The translations under genes and the position numbers were made by a program. The notes under the pieces are model-generated. The model saw nothing but the letters and a program-made list of their open reading frames with translations. It searched no databases and was not told where the DNA came from. Shown here in pieces: positions 23,595-34,496 of a stretch of DNA of 64,000 bases. Numbering within the stretch: the stretch's first letter is position 1; each line of letters starts with the position of its first letter. The DNA is from CG2-30-58-95 sp964618215 (GTDB lineage Bacteria; Chloroflexota; Anaerolineae; Anaerolineales; Villigracilaceae), in the NCBI GenBank assembly GCA_964618215.1, contig CAZTZE010000004.1, positions 59,099 through 123,098 of the forward strand, in the 5' to 3' direction.

Positions 23595-25037
23595 ATGGAT
23601 ATCCTAGATTGCCGGAAAAAAAAACGCTCTCTACGATGGATTCTTCCTATGTTTCTTGCCGGTATTGTTCTGGCATGTAATATCTTTAATCCTAGCACAC
23701 CTACAAATATATCTCCTGGCACTTCCGGACCCGAAGGACCTGTCCCGCCTAATAGTACATCTGAATCGGGAAGACCTACCCCATTGCAGCAAACTCCAAG
23801 TATTGAATTTCTTCCCCATTCTCTTCAAAATAGCGCGCCTGATAATGGGTGGATCGATTATTCTATATATTTAGCTTTGAAAAATAATAATTCGAGTTCA
23901 GTTCAAATTCTCTCTTTCCTTTCTTCTTCTTCACTAGAAAAAGGTTTACCTACAATGGTAATAAACTCTGAGAATTCATATGTAGAAACTAAAGAGGGCG
24001 AGACTTACACAGCTTCGGTAAATTATCAAGGCTGGATAATTCCACCAGAATTAATTGTATTTGGATTTCCGAAATCGAGTCAAGTTCAGTACCGTGTTCC
24101 TGAACTATTATCCCCAACCCGCCTGATCATATCACCAGGAATAGCATTCATAGCGCCACAGGAACTTGAAAAATATGTGAGCGATAACCTCCCTTTGATG
24201 TTTACGGAAACATCAATCGATATTACCCCAAATGGCATTCTTCAGAGTGAAGCAATTCTGGCTATACCTAATGAAGTTCCTGCAGCTTTTCAACAAGAAC
24301 CACAAGATATTCAAGTCGGGGAAAAAGTAATTGCAAGTGTCCCGGGAGAAGTCACGGCAGAGTTCTTAGTAGAGCAATATTTCAGAGATGATCTAATTTT
24401 GACGCTATCAATACCATTAACAAATCAGGATATCACTCAAGATCGCGAGTTTGATTTGGAGGCTATTGTGGTTGATGAATTTGGGTATTTATACCAAGGG
24501 AATATATGTTCCACTGACGTATACAATACCCTTGGTCCAGGGCAATCGGGAACGCTGAAATTGTGTTTTACGCTTCCTTCATATTCTGCACGGCCCCCAC
24601 GAAGTTTTTACCTGTCCTATTATTGGGATCAAACTGAAGTTGATTACCACGTTAATGTAACTGGTATAGCGAATTGTGCTCTTCGTACGGTCGAGGAGAT
24701 CAACAATATTTTGGGTTCCTATCACGAGCTTCCTACTCAGGAATTATTAATCCCGGGTGAGACAATTGTCCCACAACCTGAAGATAGTTTTTATTACTTT
24801 TACGGGATGATATGGATTGCTCCTGTACCAGTTGACAAATATATTGTAGTAAATGTGATCGACGACAGTATAAGACGTTTGGCTATCCTCAATCCAGATG
24901 GTTCTCGTGCTCCATATGACATCATTGAAGAAAGAACTGCGAATATTTATGGATTTTATTCATACTGCAATGGACCTTATTACTTTCTTGATCATAGTGG
25001 ATTTATCAATCACAAATTGGTTACCGAAATCAGGTAG
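23595..25037 (+). CDS. Unknown lipoprotein
   Basis: A 480-residue protein with GGGAGG upstream of ATG 23595. The signal peptide FLAGIVLAC ends in a lipobox, so the mature protein is lipid-anchored at the cell surface. A Pro/Thr/Ser linker follows, then regions that read as beta-rich (for example ILTLSIPLTNQDITQDREFDL). No catalytic motif is recognised. It is the first gene of an island of membrane and surface proteins with similar Thr/Pro-rich linkers, so it is probably a structural or binding protein of the envelope. Confidence 0.75.
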   Translation: MDILDCRKKKRSLRWILPMFLAGIVLACNIFNPSTPTNISPGTSGPEGPVPPNSTSESGRPTPLQQTPSIEFLPHSLQNSAPDNGWIDYSIYLALKNNNSSSVQILSFLSSSSLEKGLPTMVINSENSYVETKEGETYTASVNYQGWIIPPELIVFGFPKSSQVQYRVPELLSPTRLIISPGIAFIAPQELEKYVSDNLPLMFTETSIDITPNGILQSEAILAIPNEVPAAFQQEPQDIQVGEKVIASVPGEVTAEFLVEQYFRDDLILTLSIPLTNQDITQDREFDLEAIVVDEFGYLYQGNICSTDVYNTLGPGQSGTLKLCFTLPSYSARPPRSFYLSYYWDQTEVDYHVNVTGIANCALRTVEEINNILGSYHELPTQELLIPGETIVPQPEDSFYYFYGMIWIAPVPVDKYIVVNVIDDSIRRLAILNPDGSRAPYDIIEERTANIYGFYSYCNGPYYFLDHSGFINHKLVTEIR

Positions 25038-25224
25038 ATAAATTGGTGAATAATAACATTTGTTGTGAATTGGACTTTGGCCATTTTCGAAAATCCACGA
25101 TTTTGGCCGCAAATGAGCATTGTTCACGCCGATTTAGCGGATATTTGACCAGTTTCTGTAATTTCAACGGAAAAGAAGATCAGGTGTTATCCTCACGGTT
25201 ACGACACCAAAAAGGAGAATCAAA

Positions 25225-25284
25225 ATGACCTACCGAGAGGATTTTACCCTACCCGCTGAACTTCTGAAACGGGTCAGGAAGTAA
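25225..25284 (+). pseudogene. Possible IS256-type transposase N-terminal fragment
   Basis: AAAAGGAG precedes an ATG opening only MTYREDFTLPAELLKRVRK before a stop. The sequence resembles the first residues of IS256-family transposases. The 180 bases upstream hold nothing else. Tentative. Confidence 0.35.
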
Positions 25285-25324
25285 ACCTTTCTTGTTGTAA
25301 CTATGAGTAGGTGAGGATAGGAAA

Positions 25325-27121
25325 ATGCCGGATCAGTATGAGGAATTCGAGAATCTCATTCAAGCGGGGAAATTGAAGGCAGCCGAGCAAGGATTATTCG
25401 CGTGGATTCGAGATCATCCAAATGATTCCCGCGCTTGGATGCTGTACGGAAAATCAGTTACAAGCCCACCTCAAAAGCGAGACTGCTTCCGACGGGCCCT
25501 GGCGTTGGATCCATCCAATTCAGAAGCGGAGATGCTCTTAAGACAATGGGATCCTGCCGTTTTGCCGTCCTCTCAAGGAACTAGTCAATCGGCCGTAATT
25601 AAGAACGGTCCCCCACTTTCGATCCCATCTCCTCAGAAATCCACGTCTCAAACATATTCTCCTACGCCGAAATTCCGAACATTCCCCGATGGAACCAAAA
25701 CGAGACTCACATTTGTAATTTATAGCTTCTTTCATTTTCTGTTTACTATTATGCTCGGAGCCATCCTGGTGTTCATTCTATCTTCCCTTGTACCAGGCCT
25801 GCTGCATAGTGCTAGTTCCAACGAAACTCTACAAAGGGGTTGGATTTCTGACTCAACATCATCCGGTGACGATGAGCAATTACTAAGCCTCGCAAATATA
25901 TTTCTTAACCCTGCCAGTTTGAATTACAAAAGCATTAGTGAATATAAAAACCTGAGGCTTTTAGGCAACAATATCATTGAAGCCTCTTCCACATCAAAAC
26001 CAATCCAATTTACGGGGGCAAGATTTGTTGGCCAACTTGTGGGAGGCAGTATTCTCCAAAATGGGAATGATGGACAACCGCTTGTAATAAAGCTAGAAGT
26101 GGATTTTGATGGAAACCAAATATCGATTGTATATTATGGGCCAGTAGGCAATTTCCGGTATGGGGATACCCTCCTAATCGAAGGTGTTTTTATTACAGAT
26201 GCAAACGGAGTAATAGCCCAGCAGGTTCAGCGGCTTGCATCGAGCGTCTCACCACTGCCTGACCAGGATTCTTTGATAATGTTGCGATTGGCAGGAGCCG
26301 TGTTATTGTGGACCCTGTTTTGCATCAGCGTTTTCCTCTGGAGACTGAATCTAAGACGATGGAACTATACTAAAAAGTTGCTGCTTTCACCGGTTGCGAT
26401 TCTTTTTTGTCTTCTGCCCCTTACAATAATTTTGGCAGGATGCTCGATGGACCTATCCACAACTTTGAGACCGGATGGCACAGGAATAACAACAATTCTG
26501 GTTCAGGAGAGCAGGGAAAACATGGATTTCCTGCGTTCCGCACCAAGCATATCCGGATATTTATCAGCATTGATTAGGGATGTTAAAGGGTCAGGTGCAA
26601 TGTTTGAGCAATACATTCAAGGCGACCAGGAATTTATTCTGATACAACGCAATATTAACATCTCAAATGGAGAAACAGGAAAAATATATCCAATAGAAGG
26701 AAGTTGGATAACAGTTCAGCATTACTCTGAAGGGAATGAAGAAGTACTTCGCTTCCTAGGTGTAGTGGATACACGCGTGCTCTACATCGATTCCCCTGGT
26801 ATCAACTCCGATGTAGCAAATGCATTGCGGGATCAGTTAAATCAAATCTCGATGACATATCAACTCAATGTGCCGGGTCAAATAGTCTATCATAATGGCG
26901 AGGAGATTACTAATCAACATGTTTCCTGGCAACTGCGGATGAACGAATCCAATTTTCTGGTTGCAGAAGCGCGTTTTCCGGCAGACAACAAGAATGACTC
27001 AGTTTCATATAATTTGTATATCTGGATTGCAATAGGTGTAGTATTCCTCATCGCGACACTTTTCCTTTTCGCAAGCTTCCATCTGCATTTGTCATCAAAT
27101 ATGACTGGGAAAATAGCATGA
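25325..27121 (+). CDS. TPR membrane protein with LppM-like domain
   Basis: 598 residues from ATG 25325 (AGGATAGG upstream). Residues 1-75 look like a TPR (IQAGKLKAAEQGLFAWIRDH, RRALALDPSNSEAEMLL). There is a membrane segment near 140-165, two hydrophobic segments near 320-370, and another near 565-585. The second hydrophobic pair ends with LTIILAGCSMDLSTTLRPDG, which looks like the start of an LppM/DUF3153 lipoprotein fused internally. The C-terminal part is probably extracytoplasmic. Its stop overlaps the M23 gene start, so it is coupled to that gene. Role unknown, perhaps envelope assembly. Confidence 0.7.
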   Translation: MPDQYEEFENLIQAGKLKAAEQGLFAWIRDHPNDSRAWMLYGKSVTSPPQKRDCFRRALALDPSNSEAEMLLRQWDPAVLPSSQGTSQSAVIKNGPPLSIPSPQKSTSQTYSPTPKFRTFPDGTKTRLTFVIYSFFHFLFTIMLGAILVFILSSLVPGLLHSASSNETLQRGWISDSTSSGDDEQLLSLANIFLNPASLNYKSISEYKNLRLLGNNIIEASSTSKPIQFTGARFVGQLVGGSILQNGNDGQPLVIKLEVDFDGNQISIVYYGPVGNFRYGDTLLIEGVFITDANGVIAQQVQRLASSVSPLPDQDSLIMLRLAGAVLLWTLFCISVFLWRLNLRRWNYTKKLLLSPVAILFCLLPLTIILAGCSMDLSTTLRPDGTGITTILVQESRENMDFLRSAPSISGYLSALIRDVKGSGAMFEQYIQGDQEFILIQRNINISNGETGKIYPIEGSWITVQHYSEGNEEVLRFLGVVDTRVLYIDSPGINSDVANALRDQLNQISMTYQLNVPGQIVYHNGEEITNQHVSWQLRMNESNFLVAEARFPADNKNDSVSYNLYIWIAIGVVFLIATLFLFASFHLHLSSNMTGKIA

Positions 27122-28539
27122 ATCTGCTACAACGGAAGAATCTTTATAAACTGATCTTGATTGGAGTCGTTCTATTTCTGGTGCAGTTATCCTGCGGAGT
27201 TATGCCCGCCACCGACCCAAGTATACCTGTCTCACTCAACAACATGGTATTCCTATTTCATCCGCTTCTCAGCGGGTTGGGTGTAATTCCCACTAACACT
27301 AATCAACCGCCTCTAATCACACAAATCCAGCCGTCCTCAGTATCAGGATTGGGAGTAAATGGGTCATCGCCAACAAAGATTCTCCTCTACCGTATGAAAC
27401 TACAAGGTTGTGGCAACGAGCCGGTTCGAGGCGAACTTCTCGCTGAAACCACCGTTAATACCGACGGAATTTGGACCATAACAGATAATCTGAATCCCAA
27501 AGATGTGGTTGGAGCGACCCAGGTTTCTGAAGGCAAGGAGAGCGGAATGAGCAACTTGGGGGTAAATATCGACCAGAGTCAATTAATAATATTGGATGAT
27601 AAAGATCAAATCCAGCAAACTGGCCATGAAACATTCCAACCCCTATCGCTCGCCGGTACTAGTATTTCAGGGGCATGTGTGGTGCTTCAGAACCATGATC
27701 CCCAATATGGCAGGATAGGAAGTGCATCAGCGGACGCAAGTGGGGGCTGGAAAATCTCCGTTCAGTTACAAGATGGAGAAAACAAGCTTAAGTTGTTTGT
27801 AGATGGTTTAGAAGCAAACGGTGTAGAGTTCTCGATACTTGGATTTACTCCAGTTATGCAGTGGCCTTATACAGAAAAGAAGGAAAATGGTGATTATGTT
27901 GCCCCTCTAAATGCCTGGTTTGGAAACAATGATTACCATTTGAAAGACCTTCATATGTTTCATGATGGAATAGATATTGGCGGTAAGGCAGGCACACTTG
28001 TTCATGCTGTTGCTGATGGTTCTGTTTTTTATATTCAAATCGGTAAGAAAATTGGTGATTGTGGAAATGTTGTCTTCATTGACCATGGCGCATGGTTTTC
28101 TGTTTATTGTCATCTTGATTCGATCACGATAAATGGGGTAACTACGCCATCAGCCAGTAAATATTATGACCAACCCATAAGTGTTGCTGCTGGGGACATC
28201 ATCGGAAAAACAGGTTGTACGGGTTTATCTACATGTCAGAATCATCTTCATCTATCCGCTTTGAAATGGGATAAAGGCAATCGACAGGAATCTTTAGGAT
28301 CTACCCGTACTCTTGTATGGCCATGGGAATTCGGTGAGGTAATGAATATCAACCCTCCTGGTAATATGACCCTGGGAAACGGTGAGAATTCATCCGACCG
28401 CATCCAAAATTGCGTTTCAGATTTCAATTACTGGTCTGTGGATTGGAGCAAGATATCCATAGGCGAATTTGGATATCCTAGTGGAACAAAATTTACGGTT
28501 ATGGGAAATAATGTGAAATGCGCAATAAAAGGTCATTAA
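27118..28539 (+). CDS. M23-family peptidase lipoprotein (LytM-like)
   Basis: 473 residues starting in the ATGA overlap with the previous gene. The lipoprotein signal reads VVLFLVQLSC. The middle has Ig-like beta domains (SASADASGGWKISVQLQDGE). The C-terminal M23 domain has the zinc ligands in FHDGIDIG (His and Asp) and NHLHLSAL (HxH), with the typical ADGSVFYI and GCTGLSTCQ context. It would cut peptide cross-links in peptidoglycan or bind the wall, outside the cytoplasmic membrane. The zinc residues appear complete. Confidence 0.85.
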   Translation: MNLLQRKNLYKLILIGVVLFLVQLSCGVMPATDPSIPVSLNNMVFLFHPLLSGLGVIPTNTNQPPLITQIQPSSVSGLGVNGSSPTKILLYRMKLQGCGNEPVRGELLAETTVNTDGIWTITDNLNPKDVVGATQVSEGKESGMSNLGVNIDQSQLIILDDKDQIQQTGHETFQPLSLAGTSISGACVVLQNHDPQYGRIGSASADASGGWKISVQLQDGENKLKLFVDGLEANGVEFSILGFTPVMQWPYTEKKENGDYVAPLNAWFGNNDYHLKDLHMFHDGIDIGGKAGTLVHAVADGSVFYIQIGKKIGDCGNVVFIDHGAWFSVYCHLDSITINGVTTPSASKYYDQPISVAAGDIIGKTGCTGLSTCQNHLHLSALKWDKGNRQESLGSTRTLVWPWEFGEVMNINPPGNMTLGNGENSSDRIQNCVSDFNYWSVDWSKISIGEFGYPSGTKFTVMGNNVKCAIKGH

Positions 28540-29771
28540 GCTTCACGAGTTTAATCCTGCAGGGCTTAATCCCGATGCTGATTCTGGCATTTTTGCTGTT
28601 CATTGCATTTCTGGGATTGGCTTGGTTCACAGATAGCTTGAAACTTCCTGGGTTCCTGGTTCACCCATCTACCAACGCTTCTGCCACCGGGCTGATCATT
28701 AACGTGATTCCTGAAGATGCGTCCATAAAAGTTAATCAACAACCCTACAATCCAAGAAGTATCCTTGTCCCTGGCGATTATTTTATTGAGGTTAGTGCAG
28801 AAGGGTATCGTAAAACAGAAGAGAATGTCTCTTTACATCCAAATGAAAGCATGCACCTCACTATTCGTTTGATGCCGATTTTATCGGTTCAAGCTATTGC
28901 TGAAGATGCATCTGGTCTTGGGTGGGACCAGCATGGAAACCTGTTCTTCTTGGATCGATTTCAAGGAAAGGTCTTTGAATTGGTAAATGATTCGTTATCA
29001 TCTGGAGTCGATGTGCCGGCGGAGATTTATCAGGTTCTTTATCTACCAGACGGAGCACAGGCAATTATTCTGGCTGGGCAGGGTGTGGATAATGCCAGCA
29101 AATCATACTTGGTCAACTTACAGACGGGCGAGTTGGCCGACTTACCAGTTACCGGATTTGTCAGCATGGAACAGGATGGAAAAACAATCTGGGGGATCAA
29201 TGACAATTTGGAGAATAGAGCCACGAAACCGGTTTGGTCCTTAAAACTGGACGGATCTCCACAACCTCTGTCATTGGATAATCCGCATTTGATTTCCAGT
29301 ATTTTTCAAATACTCGTAGATCCCACTGGGAAGTGGTTGGCAGCTGAAGGTGGCAAAGGAATCATAATCTGGGAAATTGCAAGTGGTAGGATGGTCGCAA
29401 CCTTTGAAAATGGTTCTACACCGGTCTGGATTCAGAATCCCCGTCCTGGGCTGGCATTTCTGGATTCAAACCATTCTTTGAATTTTGCATTGGCGGAGCT
29501 GAATTGGAATCCATTTGTTCTCCTTGTCAATGTGCAATATCCTATTGCTGCATTGCCAGGTGGCTCTGAAATAGTCTTTAGCCGTTACAATCCTTTTGCG
29601 GGGGGAACATCGTTTTGGGCGGTAGATACAGTAACAATGGGCGTGCGCCTGATATCTGAAGCCAGGATTGAATCTGGCAGAGCGGAGCAATTTACGATTT
29701 CTCTTAACGGAAAGAAAATTGCATTTGTAAATGATAAGAAGGTTTTATACCTGGTTTCCCTCGAGCCATGA
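28518..29771 (+). CDS. Membrane-anchored PEGA/beta-propeller protein
   Basis: 417 residues, overlapping the previous gene by 22 bp. One N-terminal membrane anchor (LIPMLILAFLLFIAFLGLAWF). Residues about 55-115 form a PEGA-like domain (VIPEDASIKVNQQPYNPRSI, GDYFIEVSAEGYR). The rest reads as a beta-propeller with blades such as GLGWDQHGNLFFLDRF and QFTISLNGKKIAFVNDKK. It probably sits on the outer face of the membrane and binds a partner. Operon with the M23 peptidase. Confidence 0.75.
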   Translation: MRNKRSLSFTSLILQGLIPMLILAFLLFIAFLGLAWFTDSLKLPGFLVHPSTNASATGLIINVIPEDASIKVNQQPYNPRSILVPGDYFIEVSAEGYRKTEENVSLHPNESMHLTIRLMPILSVQAIAEDASGLGWDQHGNLFFLDRFQGKVFELVNDSLSSGVDVPAEIYQVLYLPDGAQAIILAGQGVDNASKSYLVNLQTGELADLPVTGFVSMEQDGKTIWGINDNLENRATKPVWSLKLDGSPQPLSLDNPHLISSIFQILVDPTGKWLAAEGGKGIIIWEIASGRMVATFENGSTPVWIQNPRPGLAFLDSNHSLNFALAELNWNPFVLLVNVQYPIAALPGGSEIVFSRYNPFAGGTSFWAVDTVTMGVRLISEARIESGRAEQFTISLNGKKIAFVNDKKVLYLVSLEP

Positions 29772-29815
29772 AATCCAGAATTGCTTGACATCAACAATTC
29801 ACAAAGGAGAGAGAA

Positions 29816-31546
29816 ATGAACGCAATTAAGAATTTCTTTCAAGTGGATATTCCGGCTGCGTTCTCAGCCGGTAAATTAAGAATTGGTCTGATTCAATTAA
29901 ATTCTCAGCTAACCCAGCTTGAGGAACAAAAGAAACCAATTCTGAATGAGTTGGGAAATAAGGCTTAGGAGGGTAGGGTCAAGGATTCAAGTTATCAAGT
30001 TACTTATGGCAAACTGGAAGAATATGATGCCTCAATCGGGCAATTCCAGCGAGAAATGGATGATATTCAAAATTCACTTCTCCAGGAAACCGACCACCTT
30101 AATAAGATCACGAACGAATTTCATAGCCGATCAAAAGAAATCCAGGAGCAACGCCAGCCTGTTGTACAAAATCTTGGCGAATTGCAGGCTATTCAAAAAG
30201 GGATAGAAAAACGACTGAGCCAATTACAGGCAGAGATCTCACAGGGTGCAGCAAATGCCCGGAACATGGAGATTCAAGTTGGTCAATTACAATCGTCTAC
30301 ACAACCCGATAAAGACGCGAAGATTGCTTCTCTTCAAAGTACTATCGCTACAGTAAAATCTCAAGTTGATGATGCCAATGTACAAATCACTTCAGTTAGA
30401 GAAGAGTTGGAATCTAATCAGGCCGCCCAAAAGCCCATTACAGATCAAATTGAAGGCTATGACCAATTGACCAAAATGCTGCAGGAACAATTTAGATCGG
30501 AAGCAGCCCCAATCCAGGAGAAGATTAAGATACTACAGCAGAGTTTGTCGAAGTTGAAAGAAAGCAAAATCATCCTAAATCAAAAAATGCTCGGGCTGAT
30601 GCCGGACTTGGGCAGAGAAGTATATAAGCATCGTCCTTTAGCAGATTCATTAACTTCGATCTATGAAAAAACAGATGCAAAGGATAGAGAGATTAAGGAG
30701 GTTAATGACCAGATAAATCTTACCAATGCACGTTTGGCATCCGTCGGTTCAAGATCTGTAAGAAAGGTTATCATAGTTGGTGGAGCACTCGTTCTATTGA
30801 TGGTTTGTTTTATAGTCGGGGTGGCAACGGTGCCCGCTATTATCAATGTATTTAAGCCAGACCCAAAGAATAGCATTCATCTTGTTCAAAGTTGGAGCCT
30901 CGAAAACTGTGCACCGACTGGCTCTCAAGGAAACTACCTTGATGTAACCGTTTGGGAGAATCGAAAAAACGATTCATCTGCAATAGTAAGTCTGGCGAGC
31001 AAGCTTCTCGGATCAAATAAGGTTGTGCTAAATACCGCTTCCGATAAATTTAACATTGGGCCTGGTGGATCATTTGTTAGTTTTGCAATGTTAGATCCTC
31101 GAGGATCACGTGTTCAAGATATCGAACGTTCCATAATTGCAGTTACCTTCCATACTATCGAACCTGGCCGTTTGCCAAAAATTGATGTTCAATCTTTTTT
31201 TGAGAAAGACCAGTATTTTAACAATATCACTCTGGGCCTGGAAATCACCAATAAAAGCGATTTTGGAGTGTCATCCAGTAGTGGGCCTTCTTATGCGCTG
31301 GTCGTAAACGCCCAGAATAAAATAATAGACATTTTGACAGGGCAGCTTGCTGATCAGTCCATTGCTGTGGATTCAATGTCAACTGTGTCATTCCAAACCA
31401 TTGGTTATTATTTTTTAAATCAAACCTGCCTGCAAAGCGATTACTCTCAGGAATCCCTTACCTTCTGGTATTTTGTTCCATTGCAAATTTCCACTAGCTC
31501 ATCGGATCAGATTTCAGTTAATGGGAAAGTACGCTATACACCATAG
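29816..31546 (+). pseudogene. Coiled-coil membrane protein with in-frame amber codon
   Basis: ATG 29816 has AAAGGAG upstream and reads 50 codons (MNAIKNFFQVDIPAAFSAGK...) to TAG at 29966-29968. The same frame continues (EGRVKDSSYQVTYGKLEEYD...) to 31546. The first later ATG is 30056. Residues 25-250 are a long coiled coil, a membrane segment follows (KVIIVGGALVLLMVCFIVGV), then an extracytoplasmic beta-rich domain. With no start or Shine-Dalgarno right after the TAG, the gene is either inactivated by one substitution or read through. A truncated product from 30056 is possible. Confidence 0.65.
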
Positions 31547-31596
31547 AAAAATAAAGCAATTCCCTATGCCAAACAAATCTGATGCCCAAAATAAGC
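31461..31596. repeat. Duplicated segment, copy A
   Basis: About 136 bp covering the 3' end of the coiled-coil gene and the following leader. It is similar over its length to 34990-35125, with scattered substitutions. Confidence 0.75.
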
Positions 31597-31613
31597 AGAA
31601 AAAGGAAAACAAT

Positions 31614-34496
31614 ATGAAGAGAAAAGAAGGAGTAAGAAAAGTCTTTATATTCAGTCTTTGTCCAATATTGTTATTTACAATATTGGCCTGTCAATCAATT
31701 TCAAATGTTGCAAGCACGCAGATCGCTAAAGTTTCACCAGCAATCATATTCACCGATGCCTTCGCCGGTCCGGTTCCTGAAGGCGCGCAAGCGCGCTTGG
31801 GTAAAGGATATATTGCAAAATTGGCTTATTCACCCGATGGAAAAGAACTGGCCGTCGGAAGTTCATTGGGAATCTATCTCTATTATACAGATACTCTCAA
31901 ATTGCTGACATTCCTGGATCCAGGGACAATGGTGACCGATATAGCCTTCTCACCAGATGGGCGTATCCTAGCCAGCAGCTTATTAGGCGATACAATCATC
32001 CTATGGGATGTCTCCAGAGGGACAAGGCAGCAAACCATCTCTGATTGTTATTGCGATAGCGTTGCCTTCTCACCAGACGGGCACACCCTCGCCAGTAACT
32101 CATTCGATGGGAGGATCAACCTGTGGGATGCCACCAATGGGAGCAAACTGCAAACTTTTTTTGGCCTTACTCTTGAAGTGGGTAGTGTTATTAACTCTGA
32201 CGGTAGCGTAACTAACCCAGACGGTAGTATTACTGGTCACAATGTAATTACGAATATTACCGGTGGGGTTGCTAGTATTGCCTTCTCGCCAGATGGGAAA
32301 ACCATTGCGAGCACCTCCAATGCGAACAGCCCCCATGAGGAAATCATCCTGTGGGATATCACCAGCGGAACGAGGTTGCGAACCCTTAATGTTGATTATA
32401 GCAGAATATATAGTGTTGCCTTCTCGCCTGATGGGCTTACCCTCGCCAGCAGCTATGAAGGCGTGACACTAATATGGGATATTGCCAACGGGACTATCCT
32501 GCAAAAACTTACCAGTTATGGTTATGATGACCCGGCATATAATGTTACCTTCTCGCCAGACGGACGCAGCCTCATCAGCGGCTCAGATGGTAGGGGGATC
32601 ATTCTTTGGGACCCTGAAAACGGGACAATACTACAAAAACTTGCTGGTCATACTAACAGCGTGACCAGTGTCGCCTTCTCGCCCGATGGTCAAAATGTCG
32701 CCAGCAGTTCCCGGGATGGTAGGATTATCATCTATACCCTTACGAATGAAACAAAGCTGCGGACGCTATCTGATTATACAGATGGAGCGACCAGCATTGC
32801 CTTCTCGCCAGATGGGCGCACTCTTGCCAGCGGTTCAATGGATGGCACGATCATCCTATCTGATGCAGCCAGTGGGACCATGCAGAATACTCTTACCGGT
32901 CATACAAATGGCGTAACAAGTGTTGCCTTTTCGCCAAACGGGAACACCCTCGCCAGCGGATCAATGGATGGAACTATCATTTTATGGGATATTCCCAGTG
33001 CAACACAAAGTAAAACCCTCTCTGGTAGCAATGCCTCGGTGATGAGTGTTGACTTCTCACCGGACGGACACACCATTGCTAGTGGTTTATCAGATGGCAC
33101 GATTATCTTATGGGACATTGCCAGTGGAGTACAAATGCAAACTCTCTCTGGTCATACCAACTATGTAATGAGTGTTGCCTTTTCGCCAGATGGACGCACT
33201 CTCGCAAGCGGTTCAGCGGATGGTACGTCCATATTATGGGACTTTTCTAAAGGGACCATCCTGAAAACCCTCAATAATAATGTGGCAATAACCAGGATCG
33301 CCTTCTCGCCAGATGGGCACACACTTGCAAGCGGTTCAGATGATGGCACAATCATCCTTTGGGATGTTGTCCTCTGGAGCAAGTTGCAGACCCTCACCGG
33401 TCATAATGATGCTTTGTCTGGTGTTGTCTTCTCGCCAGATGGACGCACTCTCGTCAGTGGCTCAGCAGATGGTACGATCATCCTGTGGGATAATGCCAGA
33501 GGGGAAATGCTACGAACTCCCGCAGGTCATACCAATGGAATAAGCAGTATTGATTTCTCGCCAGATGGGAATACCCTTGCCTTTAGTGTAGAGGATGGCA
33601 TGGTCGTCCTTTGGGATGTTACCAGTGGGATACAAGTACAAACTATCGAGGGTTTTACGAATGAAGTAGAGAGTATTGCCTTCTCGCCAGACGGACAAAT
33701 TCTTGCTAGTAGTTCATACTATGGCTCAATCATCCTGTGGGAAACCTCGAGTTGGGCTATAAAGCAAACTCTCACAAGTAACTCTACTAATTGTGTTGCC
33801 TTCTCACCAGACGGGCACATACTCGCAAGTGGATCAGATCGTACTGGAATTAGTTTGTGGGATATTACTAGTGGCATCAGAATGCAAACTACTGATATTG
33901 AATGGGGAGTGATTAGCGTTGTCTTTTCGCCAGATGGGCATACCCTCGCGAGCGTTTCAAGCGATGGTACTATCCGTCTATGGGAATTAGCTAACGGGAT
34001 AATGTTGCAAACACCAACGGACCATTTTGAAGGATATTCTATCGCCTTTTCGCCGGCCGGGAGAACCATTGCCATCGGCTCGAAACAAGGTACTATTATT
34101 CTGTGGGATACTGCTAGCAAAGAAGTCATACAAAACATTCCTGCAAATAATCCTGGCACGAAATTGGATGTTGCTTTCTCATCAGATGGGCATAACATCG
34201 CCTATCAATCATTAAATGGGATCATCATAATGGACATCGACAGTAGGACAAAGCTTAAAACAATCACATATTTTGATAATTTCACATTGTCCCCGAACTG
34301 GCAAGTTTTTGTCGGTCGCTCGCCAGATGATGATAGGATCTTAATCCTAAATGACGCCGCCAACGGGAATCAGTTAAAAATCCTCTCTGGTCATACTGGT
34401 TATGATTATAGTTTTGCTTTTTCACCAGAAGGGCATACCCTCGCTAGCGGCTCAGATGATGGGACGATAATTATCTGGAAATTAGATAATAATTAA
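31614..34496 (+). CDS. Large WD40 beta-propeller lipoprotein
   Basis: ATG 31614 is preferred over upstream in-frame ATG 31566 because AAAAAGGA precedes it and the signal peptide (FIFSLCPILLFTILAC) then sits correctly. This gives 960 residues. The mature protein has about twenty WD40 repeats with the pattern VAFSPDGRTLASGS..DGTIILWD, so about three seven-bladed propellers. Several repeats are almost identical, suggesting recent internal expansion. Lipid anchoring places it on the outer surface. Function unknown; the propellers probably bind proteins or other ligands. Confidence 0.88.
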   Translation: MKRKEGVRKVFIFSLCPILLFTILACQSISNVASTQIAKVSPAIIFTDAFAGPVPEGAQARLGKGYIAKLAYSPDGKELAVGSSLGIYLYYTDTLKLLTFLDPGTMVTDIAFSPDGRILASSLLGDTIILWDVSRGTRQQTISDCYCDSVAFSPDGHTLASNSFDGRINLWDATNGSKLQTFFGLTLEVGSVINSDGSVTNPDGSITGHNVITNITGGVASIAFSPDGKTIASTSNANSPHEEIILWDITSGTRLRTLNVDYSRIYSVAFSPDGLTLASSYEGVTLIWDIANGTILQKLTSYGYDDPAYNVTFSPDGRSLISGSDGRGIILWDPENGTILQKLAGHTNSVTSVAFSPDGQNVASSSRDGRIIIYTLTNETKLRTLSDYTDGATSIAFSPDGRTLASGSMDGTIILSDAASGTMQNTLTGHTNGVTSVAFSPNGNTLASGSMDGTIILWDIPSATQSKTLSGSNASVMSVDFSPDGHTIASGLSDGTIILWDIASGVQMQTLSGHTNYVMSVAFSPDGRTLASGSADGTSILWDFSKGTILKTLNNNVAITRIAFSPDGHTLASGSDDGTIILWDVVLWSKLQTLTGHNDALSGVVFSPDGRTLVSGSADGTIILWDNARGEMLRTPAGHTNGISSIDFSPDGNTLAFSVEDGMVVLWDVTSGIQVQTIEGFTNEVESIAFSPDGQILASSSYYGSIILWETSSWAIKQTLTSNSTNCVAFSPDGHILASGSDRTGISLWDITSGIRMQTTDIEWGVISVVFSPDGHTLASVSSDGTIRLWELANGIMLQTPTDHFEGYSIAFSPAGRTIAIGSKQGTIILWDTASKEVIQNIPANNPGTKLDVAFSSDGHNIAYQSLNGIIIMDIDSRTKLKTITYFDNFTLSPNWQVFVGRSPDDDRILILNDAANGNQLKILSGHTGYDYSFAFSPEGHTLASGSDDGTIIIWKLDNN

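Noticed and set aside
29966..29968. Genome-wide amber recoding
   Set aside because: Other intact genes here end with TAG (for example at 25035-25037), and another broken gene has TGA, so a general TAG reassignment is not supported.
31461..31613. Upstream starts of the large WD40 gene at 31473 and 31566
   Set aside because: They would bury the lipoprotein signal; ATG 31614 has a ribosome-binding site and the right signal position.
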